From Leptolyngbyaceae cyanobacterium C42_A2020_001 (GTDB lineage Bacteria > Cyanobacteriota > Cyanobacteriia > Leptolyngbyales > Leptolyngbyaceae): a stretch of 64,000 bases of DNA. Positions 46,221 through 54,338 of the stretch are shown piece by piece; position 1 is the first letter of the stretch; each line of letters opens with the position of its first letter. The notes under the pieces are model-generated. The model saw only the letters and a list, made by a program, of their open reading frames with translations. It was not told the DNA's origin and made no database searches. Made by a program: the position numbers and the translations under genes. The stretch lies in assembly GCA_015272515.1 (NCBI GenBank), contig JACYLN010000036.1, positions 29,160-93,159 of the forward strand. The letters run 5' to 3'.

Positions 46221-46676
46221 ATGAATCCTGAAGTAAAAGAATCTGAAATGCCTACGGTCAGTGCTCCCGATTTTGCAGAGCCTGTACCACCTGTGAACAA
46301 TAGTTCTGATCCACTGCTTCTGCCTCCTCACGAGGAGGTGAATCAAACGAATGAGCAGTTTCGACAGATTGCAGATCGTTTCAAGACGATTCTGTCTGGT
46401 TTGCCAGAGTATTTGACTGATTTCTTTAGTGAGTACAAACGTCCTTTAATCACCTTAGGGCTGATCTTTGGTGGGGTGATTACTGTTAAGTTGACATTTG
46501 CCCTGCTGGATGCGGTGGATGATATTCCCTTGTTGGCCCCCGCGTTTGAACTAATCGGCTTTGGTTACACAGCTTGGTTTGTTTATCGTTATCTGCTGCG
46601 GGCCTCGAGTCGTCAGGAGTTGGCAAATGAGGTTGAGAGTCTGAAAGATCAGATTGTTGGCAACCTGCCGAAGTAG
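46221..46676 (+). CDS. curT: CAAD-domain / CURT1-like thylakoid curvature protein
   Basis: A 151-aa protein with a polar, proline-rich N-terminus, an amphipathic helix (about 45-70), two close membrane segments (about 75-97 and 103-125: KRPLITLGLIFGGVITVK; FELIGFGYTAWFVYRYLL) and a C-terminal charged helix. This is the CAAD domain that in plants is CURT1 and in Synechocystis CurT, which bends thylakoid membranes. The same domain is fused into some cyanobacterial aminoacyl-tRNA synthetases. Here it stands alone, so a CurT role is likely. Confidence 0.88.
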   Translation: MNPEVKESEMPTVSAPDFAEPVPPVNNSSDPLLLPPHEEVNQTNEQFRQIADRFKTILSGLPEYLTDFFSEYKRPLITLGLIFGGVITVKLTFALLDAVDDIPLLAPAFELIGFGYTAWFVYRYLLRASSRQELANEVESLKDQIVGNLPK

Positions 46677-46709
46677 ATCTTGCTCTGGTTATGATGACTT
46701 CTCACACCC

Positions 46710-46738
46710 AAAGGCGAGCGGATGGCTCGTCTTTGTTG
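46710..46738 (+). terminator. Weak intrinsic terminator
   Basis: AAAGGCGAGC (46710-46719) pairs with GCTCGTCTTT (46725-46734), with one G-T pair. The following run TTGTTGTT is poor in uninterrupted T. It is placed between the CURT1-like gene and a convergent gene, where it would serve as terminator. Confidence 0.5.
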
Positions 46739-47563
46739 TTATGGTGAGTTGATTGGATTTTTTAGGGCTTCAACGCTTACGTTCATTTCTAATAGTTGCA
46801 TCGAGCCAAATTGGGTTGATAGGGCAACATCGGCGGCATCACGACCGTAGGCGATCGCAATTCGATTTCCGCGTGGTTCTTTTTGCGTAGCATCAAAGGT
46901 GTACCAGCGCCCTTCTGTGAGAGAATCGGCGCGATCGCCTACAAATGCCTCAAACCAGGCATGGAGATCCATTGGGTCAAGCTGATACAAATAGCCCACC
47001 ACCATTCGCGCAGGAATATTTAAACTACGGCAAAGCGCAATGCCCAGATGAGCAAAATCTCGACAGACCCCAATTCTTTGCTGGGCGGTATCCAGCGCTG
47101 AGGTAGAAGCGTCACTGGTGCCGTAACGGTACTCAACATTAGACTGAACCCAAGCGCGGATTGCCTCAACCTGGTTATATCCTGGTATCGCGTTTTGCAC
47201 AATCTCCAGTGCCAGAGTTCCCATTTGGTCAGATTGGCAGTAACGACTGGGCAACAGGAACTGCAATGTATCTTCCGGTAAGTTTTCCACTGGAATATAA
47301 GGTGCTCCAGGTGTGACATCGATCTCATCGGCAGTATCAACCCACGCGGTTGTGTGAATGCTGAATCGTCCTTCTGGTACTACAAGCCGCTGGCAAAGGT
47401 TACCAAACCCATCGGTGTATTCAGTTACTAACACGTTGGGCTGGAGCAAATATTCTTCTCGCATCACCCACTGTCCCTTGCCGCTGCGGGGTCGCAGCAT
47501 GAAAATGGTAGGGGTGGGTGTGCTGGCATCAAACGAAAGCTGGCACTCTGCATTCAGCCGCAT
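46739..47563 (-). CDS. Transglutaminase-like cysteine protease-fold protein
   Basis: A 274-aa protein with a beta-sandwich-like N-terminus and a transglutaminase core. The catalytic triad is C167 (RIGVCRDFAHLG), H201 (MDLHAWFEAFVG) and D224 (RWYTFDATQ). Bacterial members are mostly proteases or amidases of unknown substrate. No signal peptide is seen, so it should be cytosolic. It lies on the same strand 19 bases after the FtsE-like gene. Confidence 0.9.
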   Translation of the reverse strand: MRLNAECQLSFDASTPTPTIFMLRPRSGKGQWVMREEYLLQPNVLVTEYTDGFGNLCQRLVVPEGRFSIHTTAWVDTADEIDVTPGAPYIPVENLPEDTLQFLLPSRYCQSDQMGTLALEIVQNAIPGYNQVEAIRAWVQSNVEYRYGTSDASTSALDTAQQRIGVCRDFAHLGIALCRSLNIPARMVVGYLYQLDPMDLHAWFEAFVGDRADSLTEGRWYTFDATQKEPRGNRIAIAYGRDAADVALSTQFGSMQLLEMNVSVEALKNPINSP

Positions 47564-47582
47564 GATGGTTCAGTTCTTTCAG

Positions 47583-48344
47583 TTAGTTGGCTTTGGGCTG
47601 ATTGTAACGTTTGGGGCTATATAAGCGTCCGTTACAAAGTTGCACTACTGAATGATTTGACTGGCGAATCAGCGCTTCGTCGTGGGTGGTGACGATGACG
47701 GTAATACCGATCGCGTTTAGCTTCCTAAGAATTTTAATCACCTGCCAGGAATTGTCTGCATCTAGGTTGCCCGTGGGTTCATCCGCCAGCAGAATCGGGG
47801 GAGTGTTGACAATGGCACGGGCAATGCTCACTCGTTGTTGCTCTCCGCCTGATAGTTCTTCTGGAAAGCTGTTGGCTTTGTGAGGCAACCCCACCATTTT
47901 TAGGGCGGGGGGCAAGCGGCGTTCAATTTCTTTGCGATCAAACCCCTGTGCCCACAGCACAAAGGCAATATTTTCAGCGACGGTGCGACGGGGAATCAGT
48001 TTGTAATCTTGAAATACAATGCCAATGCGGCGGCGCAATTCTGATAGGCGATCGCCCCGTAACTCGCACACGTTGAAGCCGTCTACCAACACCCTGCCTG
48101 CGGTTGCCCGCTCTTCTCCATACAATAACTTCAATAGGGTAGATTTGCCGGAGCCAGAGGGTCCCGTGATGAACAAAAAGTCGCCCCGCTTGATTTCCAG
48201 ATTCAAATCTATTAGCGCTTTTGAGCCACTGACATAGGTTTTAGTTACGTCTCGTAATGCCACGATCGCATCATCCGCTTCAGAGACTGGGGGTACTTCT
48301 GGGTTAGGCGCATGGGCTGGAGGTTTGACCGAACTTTGAGACAT
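47583..48344 (-). CDS. ftsE: Cell-division ABC ATPase FtsE
   Basis: A 253-aa ABC ATPase: Walker [10 protein letters not shown] (61-69), Q-loop ([20 protein letters not shown]), signature [14 protein letters not shown] and Walker [13 protein letters not shown]. The YKLIPRRTV segment and compact length match FtsE, which with FtsX couples division to cell-wall hydrolysis. No ftsX is adjacent. An N-terminal 25-residue proline-rich extension precedes the domain. A general MacB/LolD-like ATPase remains possible. Confidence 0.82.
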   Translation of the reverse strand: MSQSSVKPPAHAPNPEVPPVSEADDAIVALRDVTKTYVSGSKALIDLNLEIKRGDFLFITGPSGSGKSTLLKLLYGEERATAGRVLVDGFNVCELRGDRLSELRRRIGIVFQDYKLIPRRTVAENIAFVLWAQGFDRKEIERRLPPALKMVGLPHKANSFPEELSGGEQQRVSIARAIVNTPPILLADEPTGNLDADNSWQVIKILRKLNAIGITVIVTTHDEALIRQSNHSVVQLCNGRLYSPKRYNQPKAN

Positions 48345-48407
48345 ACGATCTGACGAGCAAGAACTTGCCGTCTATTACAACACAAAAGCCAACGGATGAA
48401 ACAAGGA

Positions 48408-49181
48408 CTACGCTACTCCTGCTTTCAGTCCGAGCCGGTAGAGCAGAGATCGCCAGGCAAACTGGGGCAGTGCCATCATGCGTCGCCAACGCCAGGGTTC
48501 TTGATACAGGCGATACAGCCATTCCAGATGATTGTTACGGAAGAACTCAGGAGCGCGAACTTTGGTGCCTGCCCAGATGTCGAAACTACCACCAACTCCG
48601 ATCCAGATGGCGTTGGGGCACAGGTGGCGATGCTCCGTAATCCAAAACTCCTGACGTGGGACACCCAAACCTACCAGGATCAGGGATGGCTGGAGCGTTT
48701 TCAAATGGTCTTCAAAAGCGGGTTGTTCTGCCTGCTTCAGAAATCCGTGCTGGGTTCCAGCGAGTTGCAAATTGGGTAATTTTTGTTTCCAGGCTTGAGC
48801 TGCTTGCTCTGCTACGCCGGGTTGTCCGCCGTAAAAGAACACGTTACCTAAATTGCGATCGCTAAAGGCGTGGAGTAAACCTTCTGCGAGTTCAATGCCG
48901 GGGCGGCGCTGAATTCGCTTGCCGTAAAGCTGGAGGTACAACACAATTCCAGCACCATCGGGAATGATCAGTTCAGCGTTTTGGATGATGGCAGCAAGGC
49001 GATCGCTTTGTTCTGCCTGCATGGTCATCTCAGCGTTCAGCGTTACCACATGGCATCCCTGCTGCTGTTGAGCGCGATTCACCAGCCAGCCTAAATAGTC
49101 ATCCGTGAGGTGAATAGGCAACCCCATGATGCTGAAAGGTTGTAAGTCAGTTGATACTTGCTGTTGAATCATGCCTTGCAC
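48408..49181 (-). CDS. WecG/TagA/CpsF family glycosyltransferase
   Basis: A 257-aa glycosyltransferase of family 26, which adds a sugar to a lipid-linked intermediate in cell-surface polysaccharide synthesis. The family signatures are seen: VVTLNAEMTMQAEQSDRLAA, LIIPDGAGIVLYLQLYGK, VFFYGGQPGVAEQAAQ, ILVGLGVPRQEFWI and WIGVGGSFDIWAG. An ATG at 49172 is an alternative start. No other polysaccharide genes are adjacent. Confidence 0.92.
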   Translation of the reverse strand: MQGMIQQQVSTDLQPFSIMGLPIHLTDDYLGWLVNRAQQQQGCHVVTLNAEMTMQAEQSDRLAAIIQNAELIIPDGAGIVLYLQLYGKRIQRRPGIELAEGLLHAFSDRNLGNVFFYGGQPGVAEQAAQAWKQKLPNLQLAGTQHGFLKQAEQPAFEDHLKTLQPSLILVGLGVPRQEFWITEHRHLCPNAIWIGVGGSFDIWAGTKVRAPEFFRNNHLEWLYRLYQEPWRWRRMMALPQFAWRSLLYRLGLKAGVA

Positions 49182-49211
49182 TATCTCACTTCAGTATTAG
49201 GCACCCAAATT

Positions 49212-50207
49212 CTAACCCTGGAGGGGCTTAGGAATCATGCCCAATTTTTGCAACAGTTGCTCATCGTGAGAGCTTTCAGGGTTGGGAGTGGTCAAGAGTT
49301 TGGGCCCCGTGAAGATGGAATTTGCCCCTGCCAACAGGCATAAGGCTTGAAGTTCATCACTCATGGTCAAGCGTCCGGCAGAAAGGCGCACCATTGCAAC
49401 GGGAAATAGAATGCGGGTGGTGGCAATCATGCGTACCAATTCAATTGGCTCCACCGGAGGCGCATCCTGGAGGGGAGTTCCTGGCACTGGAACTAGGCAA
49501 TTGATGGGGATTGACTCTGGCGGTGGATTTAGCCCACATAAGGCTTCTAAAAAGTCCAACCGATCCTGTACTGATTCGCCCATACCCAAAATGCCACCGC
49601 AACATACGGAAATTCCAGCATCACTGACGGCGCGAATGGTTTCCAGGCGATCGCGGTAGGTGCGAGTGGAAACAATGTGTTCGTAATAGTGGGGGGAGGT
49701 ATCGAGATTGTGGTTATAGGCAGTCAGTCCTGCTGCTTTCAAACGTTTCGCCTGATGGGGTTTCAGCATTCCCAGTGTGCAGCACACTTCCATCTCCAGG
49801 GCTGCCACCTGCCGCACCATCTCCAGCACTTGCTCAAACTGGTTGCCATCTTTCACATCCCGCCAGGCTGCCCCCATACAAAATCGGGTTGCACCACTGG
49901 CTTTCGCTGCCCGTGCTTCCGTCATCACCGCATCCAGATTTAGCAAGGGTTCTGGTTTGAGGTCGGTTTTGTGATGGGCGCTCTGGGAACAGTAGCCGCA
50001 ATCTTCGGGACAGGCACCCGTTTTGATATTGCATAGGGTGCAGAGCTGTACAGCATGGGGATTGTGGTGTTCCCGATGAACTCGCTGCGCTTCAAACAGT
50101 AAGTCAGGTAGGGGTTGGTGATAGATTTGGGTGATCCGCTGTTTCAGGGTTGCGTTTGGTGAAAGTGCTGATGGAGAAGCAGGGATGGATTCGGATGCGC
50201 GAAGCAT
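49212..50207 (-). CDS. bioB: Biotin synthase
   Basis: A radical SAM enzyme that inserts sulfur into dethiobiotin. The cluster motif C66-x3-C70-x2-C73 (GACPEDCGYCSQS), the second-cluster region (EVCCTLGMLKP; YNHNLDTSPHYY) and AGRLTMSDELQALC are present. Length is 331 aa, with an extra N-terminal 20 residues. No other bio genes are in the window. Confidence 0.96.
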   Translation of the reverse strand: MLRASESIPASPSALSPNATLKQRITQIYHQPLPDLLFEAQRVHREHHNPHAVQLCTLCNIKTGACPEDCGYCSQSAHHKTDLKPEPLLNLDAVMTEARAAKASGATRFCMGAAWRDVKDGNQFEQVLEMVRQVAALEMEVCCTLGMLKPHQAKRLKAAGLTAYNHNLDTSPHYYEHIVSTRTYRDRLETIRAVSDAGISVCCGGILGMGESVQDRLDFLEALCGLNPPPESIPINCLVPVPGTPLQDAPPVEPIELVRMIATTRILFPVAMVRLSAGRLTMSDELQALCLLAGANSIFTGPKLLTTPNPESSHDEQLLQKLGMIPKPLQG

Positions 50208-50306
50208 AGCTAAATCGTGGACTAGCAGAGCTTCCAGATTATCCTATGAATGGTTGACCCCGACAACGCGATCGCGCCAGCTCGAATTGGTCTTTTCTGT
50301 AACGAT

Positions 50307-51134
50307 TTACATCGTTGCCTGAATCTCTGGGTAGATAAATGAGTATCCGGCATCCCGCAATTTTTGATTAGAGACGCGGGCGTTGTAGGGGCGCAGGCTA
50401 GATTGCGAGCTATCCCAGGAAACGGGCGGTAGGCTGTGAGCAGCACATACCTGCTCCAATAAATTTCCGGTAGTGATGGGCACAGACCCGACCAAATTGT
50501 AAATGCCGTTGAGTGAGCGTTCACGGGCAAAAGCGATCGCGCCCACAATGTCTTCCAGATGAACCCAGTTGGCAGCATCGGTTCCGGTGCCAGGGCGGGT
50601 GGTGCCTGCGACGCGACGAAAAATTTTTACCAGTTCGCGATCGGGACCATAAATGCCGCCCAGTCTAAAAATGCAGACATTTCGGATAGAACTGGATGCA
50701 CTCAGGAGAACTGTTTCGGTTTCTGCCAATATTTCGCCGTTGCGGTTAGCGGGCTTAACAGGCGTGGTTTCATCCACCCACTGGCCGCCGCGATCGCCAT
50801 ACACGGCATAACTTCCCGTATAAATCACCTGCTGAACGGTGGGAGAATCTTGCAGGACAGTTACTAACGTTTTTGCCGTTTGCAGATAAGTTGCTTCATA
50901 AACGTCCGCGTTGGGTGCCCCGATCGCCAGCAGAACAACGTGCTGATTGTGCAACAGCGATCGCACACCCACGGCATCATCTCCACGCACAATCACAACT
51001 CGATCTGCCAGTGGCTCCAGTTCTGATACGCGGGTAGCACTTGTGGTGGTGGCTGTAACTGTCAAATCAGGTCGCCAGCGTCGAGCAACGGCTTTGCCCA
51101 CGTAGCCACAACCCAAAATCACGGCATTCGTCAA
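50307..51134 (-). CDS. NAD-dependent epimerase/dehydratase-like protein (YeeZ type)
   Basis: A 275-aa extended SDR protein. It has the nucleotide site LGCGYVGKAVARRW (GxGxxG), then VIYTGSYAVYGDRGGQWVDE and FRLGGIYGPDRE, typical of UDP-sugar-epimerase-like folds. The catalytic Tyr of the YxxxK motif is not in its standard form, so activity is unclear. The start is the TTG at 51134, with a strong TAGGAGG seven bases upstream. It follows the rhomboid gene by three bases. Confidence 0.85.
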   Translation of the reverse strand: MTNAVILGCGYVGKAVARRWRPDLTVTATTTSATRVSELEPLADRVVIVRGDDAVGVRSLLHNQHVVLLAIGAPNADVYEATYLQTAKTLVTVLQDSPTVQQVIYTGSYAVYGDRGGQWVDETTPVKPANRNGEILAETETVLLSASSSIRNVCIFRLGGIYGPDRELVKIFRRVAGTTRPGTGTDAANWVHLEDIVGAIAFARERSLNGIYNLVGSVPITTGNLLEQVCAAHSLPPVSWDSSQSSLRPYNARVSNQKLRDAGYSFIYPEIQATM

Positions 51135-51137
51135 CGA

Positions 51138-51749
51138 TTAGCCTCCTACCGAGCGGCGATCATCTGCCAGCAACTTGGCAGATACAATGCCGCCAATGAA
51201 GCCAAACAAGTGCCCTTCCCAGGAGATTCCCTGTTGCAGCGGCAAAACGCCCCAAATTAGACTGCCGTAAAGTGCACCTACAAACAGTGACATAGCGATG
51301 GCAAAGCCGCTGCGTTCAAAGTAGCCCCGTGCCAATAGATAACCTAAATACCCAAAAATCACGCCGCTGGCTCCTAAATGAATGCCCGGTGTACCAAACA
51401 TCCAGGTGCCTGAGCCGCTAACCAGAGCCGAGATAATACTGACTACAAAAAAATCTGTGGTCTCTCGCAACATCACCAACCAACCCAGGATCAGGAACGG
51501 AATGGTGTTGCCAATTAGGTGCCCCAAGCCGCCATGCAGAAACGGCGCAAACAAAATGCCTCGTAGCCCAATGGGATTTCGGGGAATAATGCCGTATTGA
51601 TCCAATCCTCCTCCAAAGTTGTAGCCACCTTTGAGGACGAGCAAATCAAACAGTTCCAATCCCCAGGCGATCGCGACACAACCACCCAGAATCAGTATCT
51701 GAAACTTCAATTCATCCGCGATGGATCGTTCTTTTTGTCTGCCTCTCAT
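51138..51749 (-). CDS. Rhomboid family intramembrane serine protease
   Basis: A 203-aa six-segment membrane protein. The rhomboid signatures are the [10 protein letters not shown] region (H72, H77, N81), the catalytic serine S128 in LGASGVIFG, and the catalytic histidine H180 in [11 protein letters not shown]. It cleaves transmembrane helices of unknown substrates. The gene is translationally close to the epimerase-like gene. Confidence 0.92.
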   Translation of the reverse strand: MRGRQKERSIADELKFQILILGGCVAIAWGLELFDLLVLKGGYNFGGGLDQYGIIPRNPIGLRGILFAPFLHGGLGHLIGNTIPFLILGWLVMLRETTDFFVVSIISALVSGSGTWMFGTPGIHLGASGVIFGYLGYLLARGYFERSGFAIAMSLFVGALYGSLIWGVLPLQQGISWEGHLFGFIGGIVSAKLLADDRRSVGG

Positions 51750-51901
51750 GGGTTCAGTTCAAATGTGGATTTAGATATGCAAATGGTTAATGTTAACCGG
51801 AGCAGGTGATGGTTTTTGGGTTTGTTTCTTGCTGAAGGCAGATGACAAATTATCGTTGGTATTGTTCTTACTCTAGCCTCTTGAGCGGCGATCGCAAGGG
51901 T

Positions 51902-53857
51902 TTAGGCACCTTTTAGCAAAAACTCCTGAACAAACATAACCGTGGCATAAAACTGAAAATCGGCGTTAGGCTTTTTCGCAAATCCGTGTCCTTCATCTTT
52001 TGCCATTAGATACCAGACGGGAATGCCACTTTTCTGAACTGTAGACACAATTTGTTCGGCTTCGTTCAATGGCACCCGTGGATCATTCTTGCCGTGAATC
52101 ACGAACAGCGGTTTGGTGATTTTGTCGGCGTTAGTAAGTGGCGAAATCGAAGTCAGAAATTGCCGCATTTTGGGATCGCGCTCATCCCCATACTCAACTC
52201 GGCGCAAATCCCGGCGGTAGCTCTCGGTGCGCTCCAAGAACGACACAAAGTTGGAAATGCCAACGATGTTGATTGCTCCCCGGATGCGATCGCTGTACTT
52301 GGTTGCTACTGCTAGGGACATATAGCCGCCGTAACTGCCGCCTGTCACGAGAACGCGATCAGTATCCAGATCGGGCTGAGTCGCGATCCAGTCCAGCAAA
52401 GCTCCAATGTCTTTAACGGAATCCTCCCGGAGATAGCCGTTGTCGAGTTTGAGAAATGACTTGCCATAGCCCGATGACCCACGCATGTTGGGAAACAGGA
52501 GTGCTACTCCTAACTCATTCAGGTAAAAGTTCTGCCGCCCTAAAAAGGCTGGACGCGATTGGCTTTCTGGCCCGCCGTGAATATCAATGATGACGGGTCG
52601 CTTGCCCGCAAATTTTTTGGAGGGACGGTACAAAAAGCCGGAAATCGTTTTGCCGTCAAAACTTTTCCAGCGAACCAACTCCGCCTCCGAAAAGTTGCTG
52701 ATGTTGATGCCGCCAGTTTCGCTTTCCGTCCAGCGTTGCAGTTTGTTAGTGGTCACATCCAGCGAATACACATCCGCATTGGAGCGGGCTGAGGTGAGCG
52801 TAAATCCCAAATCTCGGTTATTGGGATGCCACTTCAGCCCCACGACCAAGCCGTTGGGTAAGGTGGGAACGGCTTTTTCCTTACGAGTTTTGGTGTCTAA
52901 AATGTGCAGAACGCTGACGCCATCTTCGTTGGTAACAAAGGCGAGCAGTTTGCCGTCTTTAGACAGGTCAAAATCTTCCACATCCCACTTAATTCTGTCG
53001 CTGAGGTAGGTGAAGCGTTTGCTGGCAAGGTCTACGTAGGCAAGGCGCTGAAATTCGGAGTCGCGATCGCTGACCACATACAAGCCTTTGCCATCTTTGC
53101 TAAACACGGCAGATTCATAGGCTACGGTCTCTTTGCCATTTTGGGGAGTTAGCAGGATGCGTTCTCCGGTTTGCACATCAAACAGCCAAAGATAGCTTTC
53201 GTTGACCGAAACGTATTGCAGCGCCAGGATTTTGCGGTCATCCGGTGACCAATCCAGCGGTCCCCAACCGCCACCCTCCACCGTGGCAAACAACTGATCC
53301 GAGCGGGGATTTTTGGGGTCAATGATGTAAAAATCGTTATCTTTTCCGGTGCGGCGAGTGGAGGTGTAAACCATGCGATCGCCCTGCGTTGACCAGGCAC
53401 CCCGACTATTCTTAGACTTGCCATCGGTTAGTAACGTCACGTCTCCCGTTGCCAGATCGTAGCGGTAGTTCTGGCTAAACTCGTTGCCACCTATATCCTT
53501 ACTAAAGACGAAGTAATCTCCCTGGGTGGGTTGGTAGCTGGCTCCCGATGGGGGTTCCGCGAAAAAGGTGAGTTGCTTTCTGGCTCCTAAAGGCGATCGC
53601 ACCGTGTGGACTTGGGGAATATTGCAAAGACGCGTGGAGATCAGCATTTCTCGCTGAGTTGGATGCCAACTTGCCATCACAGCACCGCGAAACTCAGTGT
53701 ACCGTTTCACGTTTTCCACCAGCGACAGCGGAATATCAGGGATTCCCTGAACCACTAAATTCTCATTAGGGGCAAACGTTGCAGCGTGGACAGAGGACAT
53801 AGGAAAGAGGCTCAGGAACAGTGCCAGAACGATGGCAATCGAGGCGCGGACTTGCAT
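51902..53857 (-). CDS. Exported prolyl-oligopeptidase-family (S9) peptidase
   Basis: A 651-aa protein with a signal peptide (QVRASIAIVLALFLSLFPMS, cleavage after VHA). A beta-propeller region built of TolB-like repeats follows (about 60-390), then the alpha/beta-hydrolase domain with nucleophile GGSYGGYMS, acid KNDPRVPLNEA and histidine DEGHGFAKK. It should degrade peptides in the periplasm or outside the cell. I choose the ATG at 53857, where the signal peptide begins. The frame can reach 53923. It lies 68 bases after the Nif11-like gene on the same strand. Confidence 0.9.
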   Translation of the reverse strand: MQVRASIAIVLALFLSLFPMSSVHAATFAPNENLVVQGIPDIPLSLVENVKRYTEFRGAVMASWHPTQREMLISTRLCNIPQVHTVRSPLGARKQLTFFAEPPSGASYQPTQGDYFVFSKDIGGNEFSQNYRYDLATGDVTLLTDGKSKNSRGAWSTQGDRMVYTSTRRTGKDNDFYIIDPKNPRSDQLFATVEGGGWGPLDWSPDDRKILALQYVSVNESYLWLFDVQTGERILLTPQNGKETVAYESAVFSKDGKGLYVVSDRDSEFQRLAYVDLASKRFTYLSDRIKWDVEDFDLSKDGKLLAFVTNEDGVSVLHILDTKTRKEKAVPTLPNGLVVGLKWHPNNRDLGFTLTSARSNADVYSLDVTTNKLQRWTESETGGINISNFSEAELVRWKSFDGKTISGFLYRPSKKFAGKRPVIIDIHGGPESQSRPAFLGRQNFYLNELGVALLFPNMRGSSGYGKSFLKLDNGYLREDSVKDIGALLDWIATQPDLDTDRVLVTGGSYGGYMSLAVATKYSDRIRGAINIVGISNFVSFLERTESYRRDLRRVEYGDERDPKMRQFLTSISPLTNADKITKPLFVIHGKNDPRVPLNEAEQIVSTVQKSGIPVWYLMAKDEGHGFAKKPNADFQFYATVMFVQEFLLKGA

Positions 53858-53925
53858 TAGTAGACAACCCCGTGGACAATTGCCCTCGACTCTAGCGTGA
53901 GCCAGTCCTCCTCCGCAACTCAACC

Positions 53926-54159
53926 CTAAATCCAGTTAATATGCCGTAACCACTTCCACACGCCTGTATGCCGACGAACTGTAACTCCCTGACTTTGCTC
54001 CTTTGCCAGAGTCATTAATTCTGCCGTAGTAAAACTGTATCCAAGTTGCTCAATCACTTTCAGAAATTCCTCAGGAGATTGAACACGCTCAAACTTTTCG
54101 CGCAACTCTTCACCGTAAGCGACTGCTTCAAGAAACCGGCTTGCACTCTCTAAAGACAT
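53926..54159 (-). CDS. Nif11-like peptide (N11P-type leader family)
   Basis: A 77-aa protein with the Nif11 pattern: MSLESASRFLEAVAYGEELR, then a helical segment and LGYSFTTAELMTLAKE. Nif11-type domains serve as leader peptides of ribosomally made natural products, but also occur alone in nitrogen-fixing and other cyanobacteria. Here there is no Gly-Gly cleavage motif. The tail is basic and aromatic (VRRHTGVWKWLRHINWI) with no cysteine. AGGAG lies upstream of the ATG. No maturase gene is in the window. It is followed by the S9 peptidase gene. Confidence 0.75.
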   Translation of the reverse strand: MSLESASRFLEAVAYGEELREKFERVQSPEEFLKVIEQLGYSFTTAELMTLAKEQSQGVTVRRHTGVWKWLRHINWI

Positions 54160-54338
54160 CTCTGAAGTCTCCTTTCTGGGCTAGTTGCCTCAGTCTTGTC
54201 TGAACCTACAGCTATATTGCCCAAAAATTGGGGGGATTCTAGCGACTCGCGATTTAAAACCAGGAAGTGGCGAAAGGATTTCGCTTGCCAAAAAAGTGAA
54301 AACCGGGTGGAATCGTTGTTTGCCAGTCAATTTTAATT

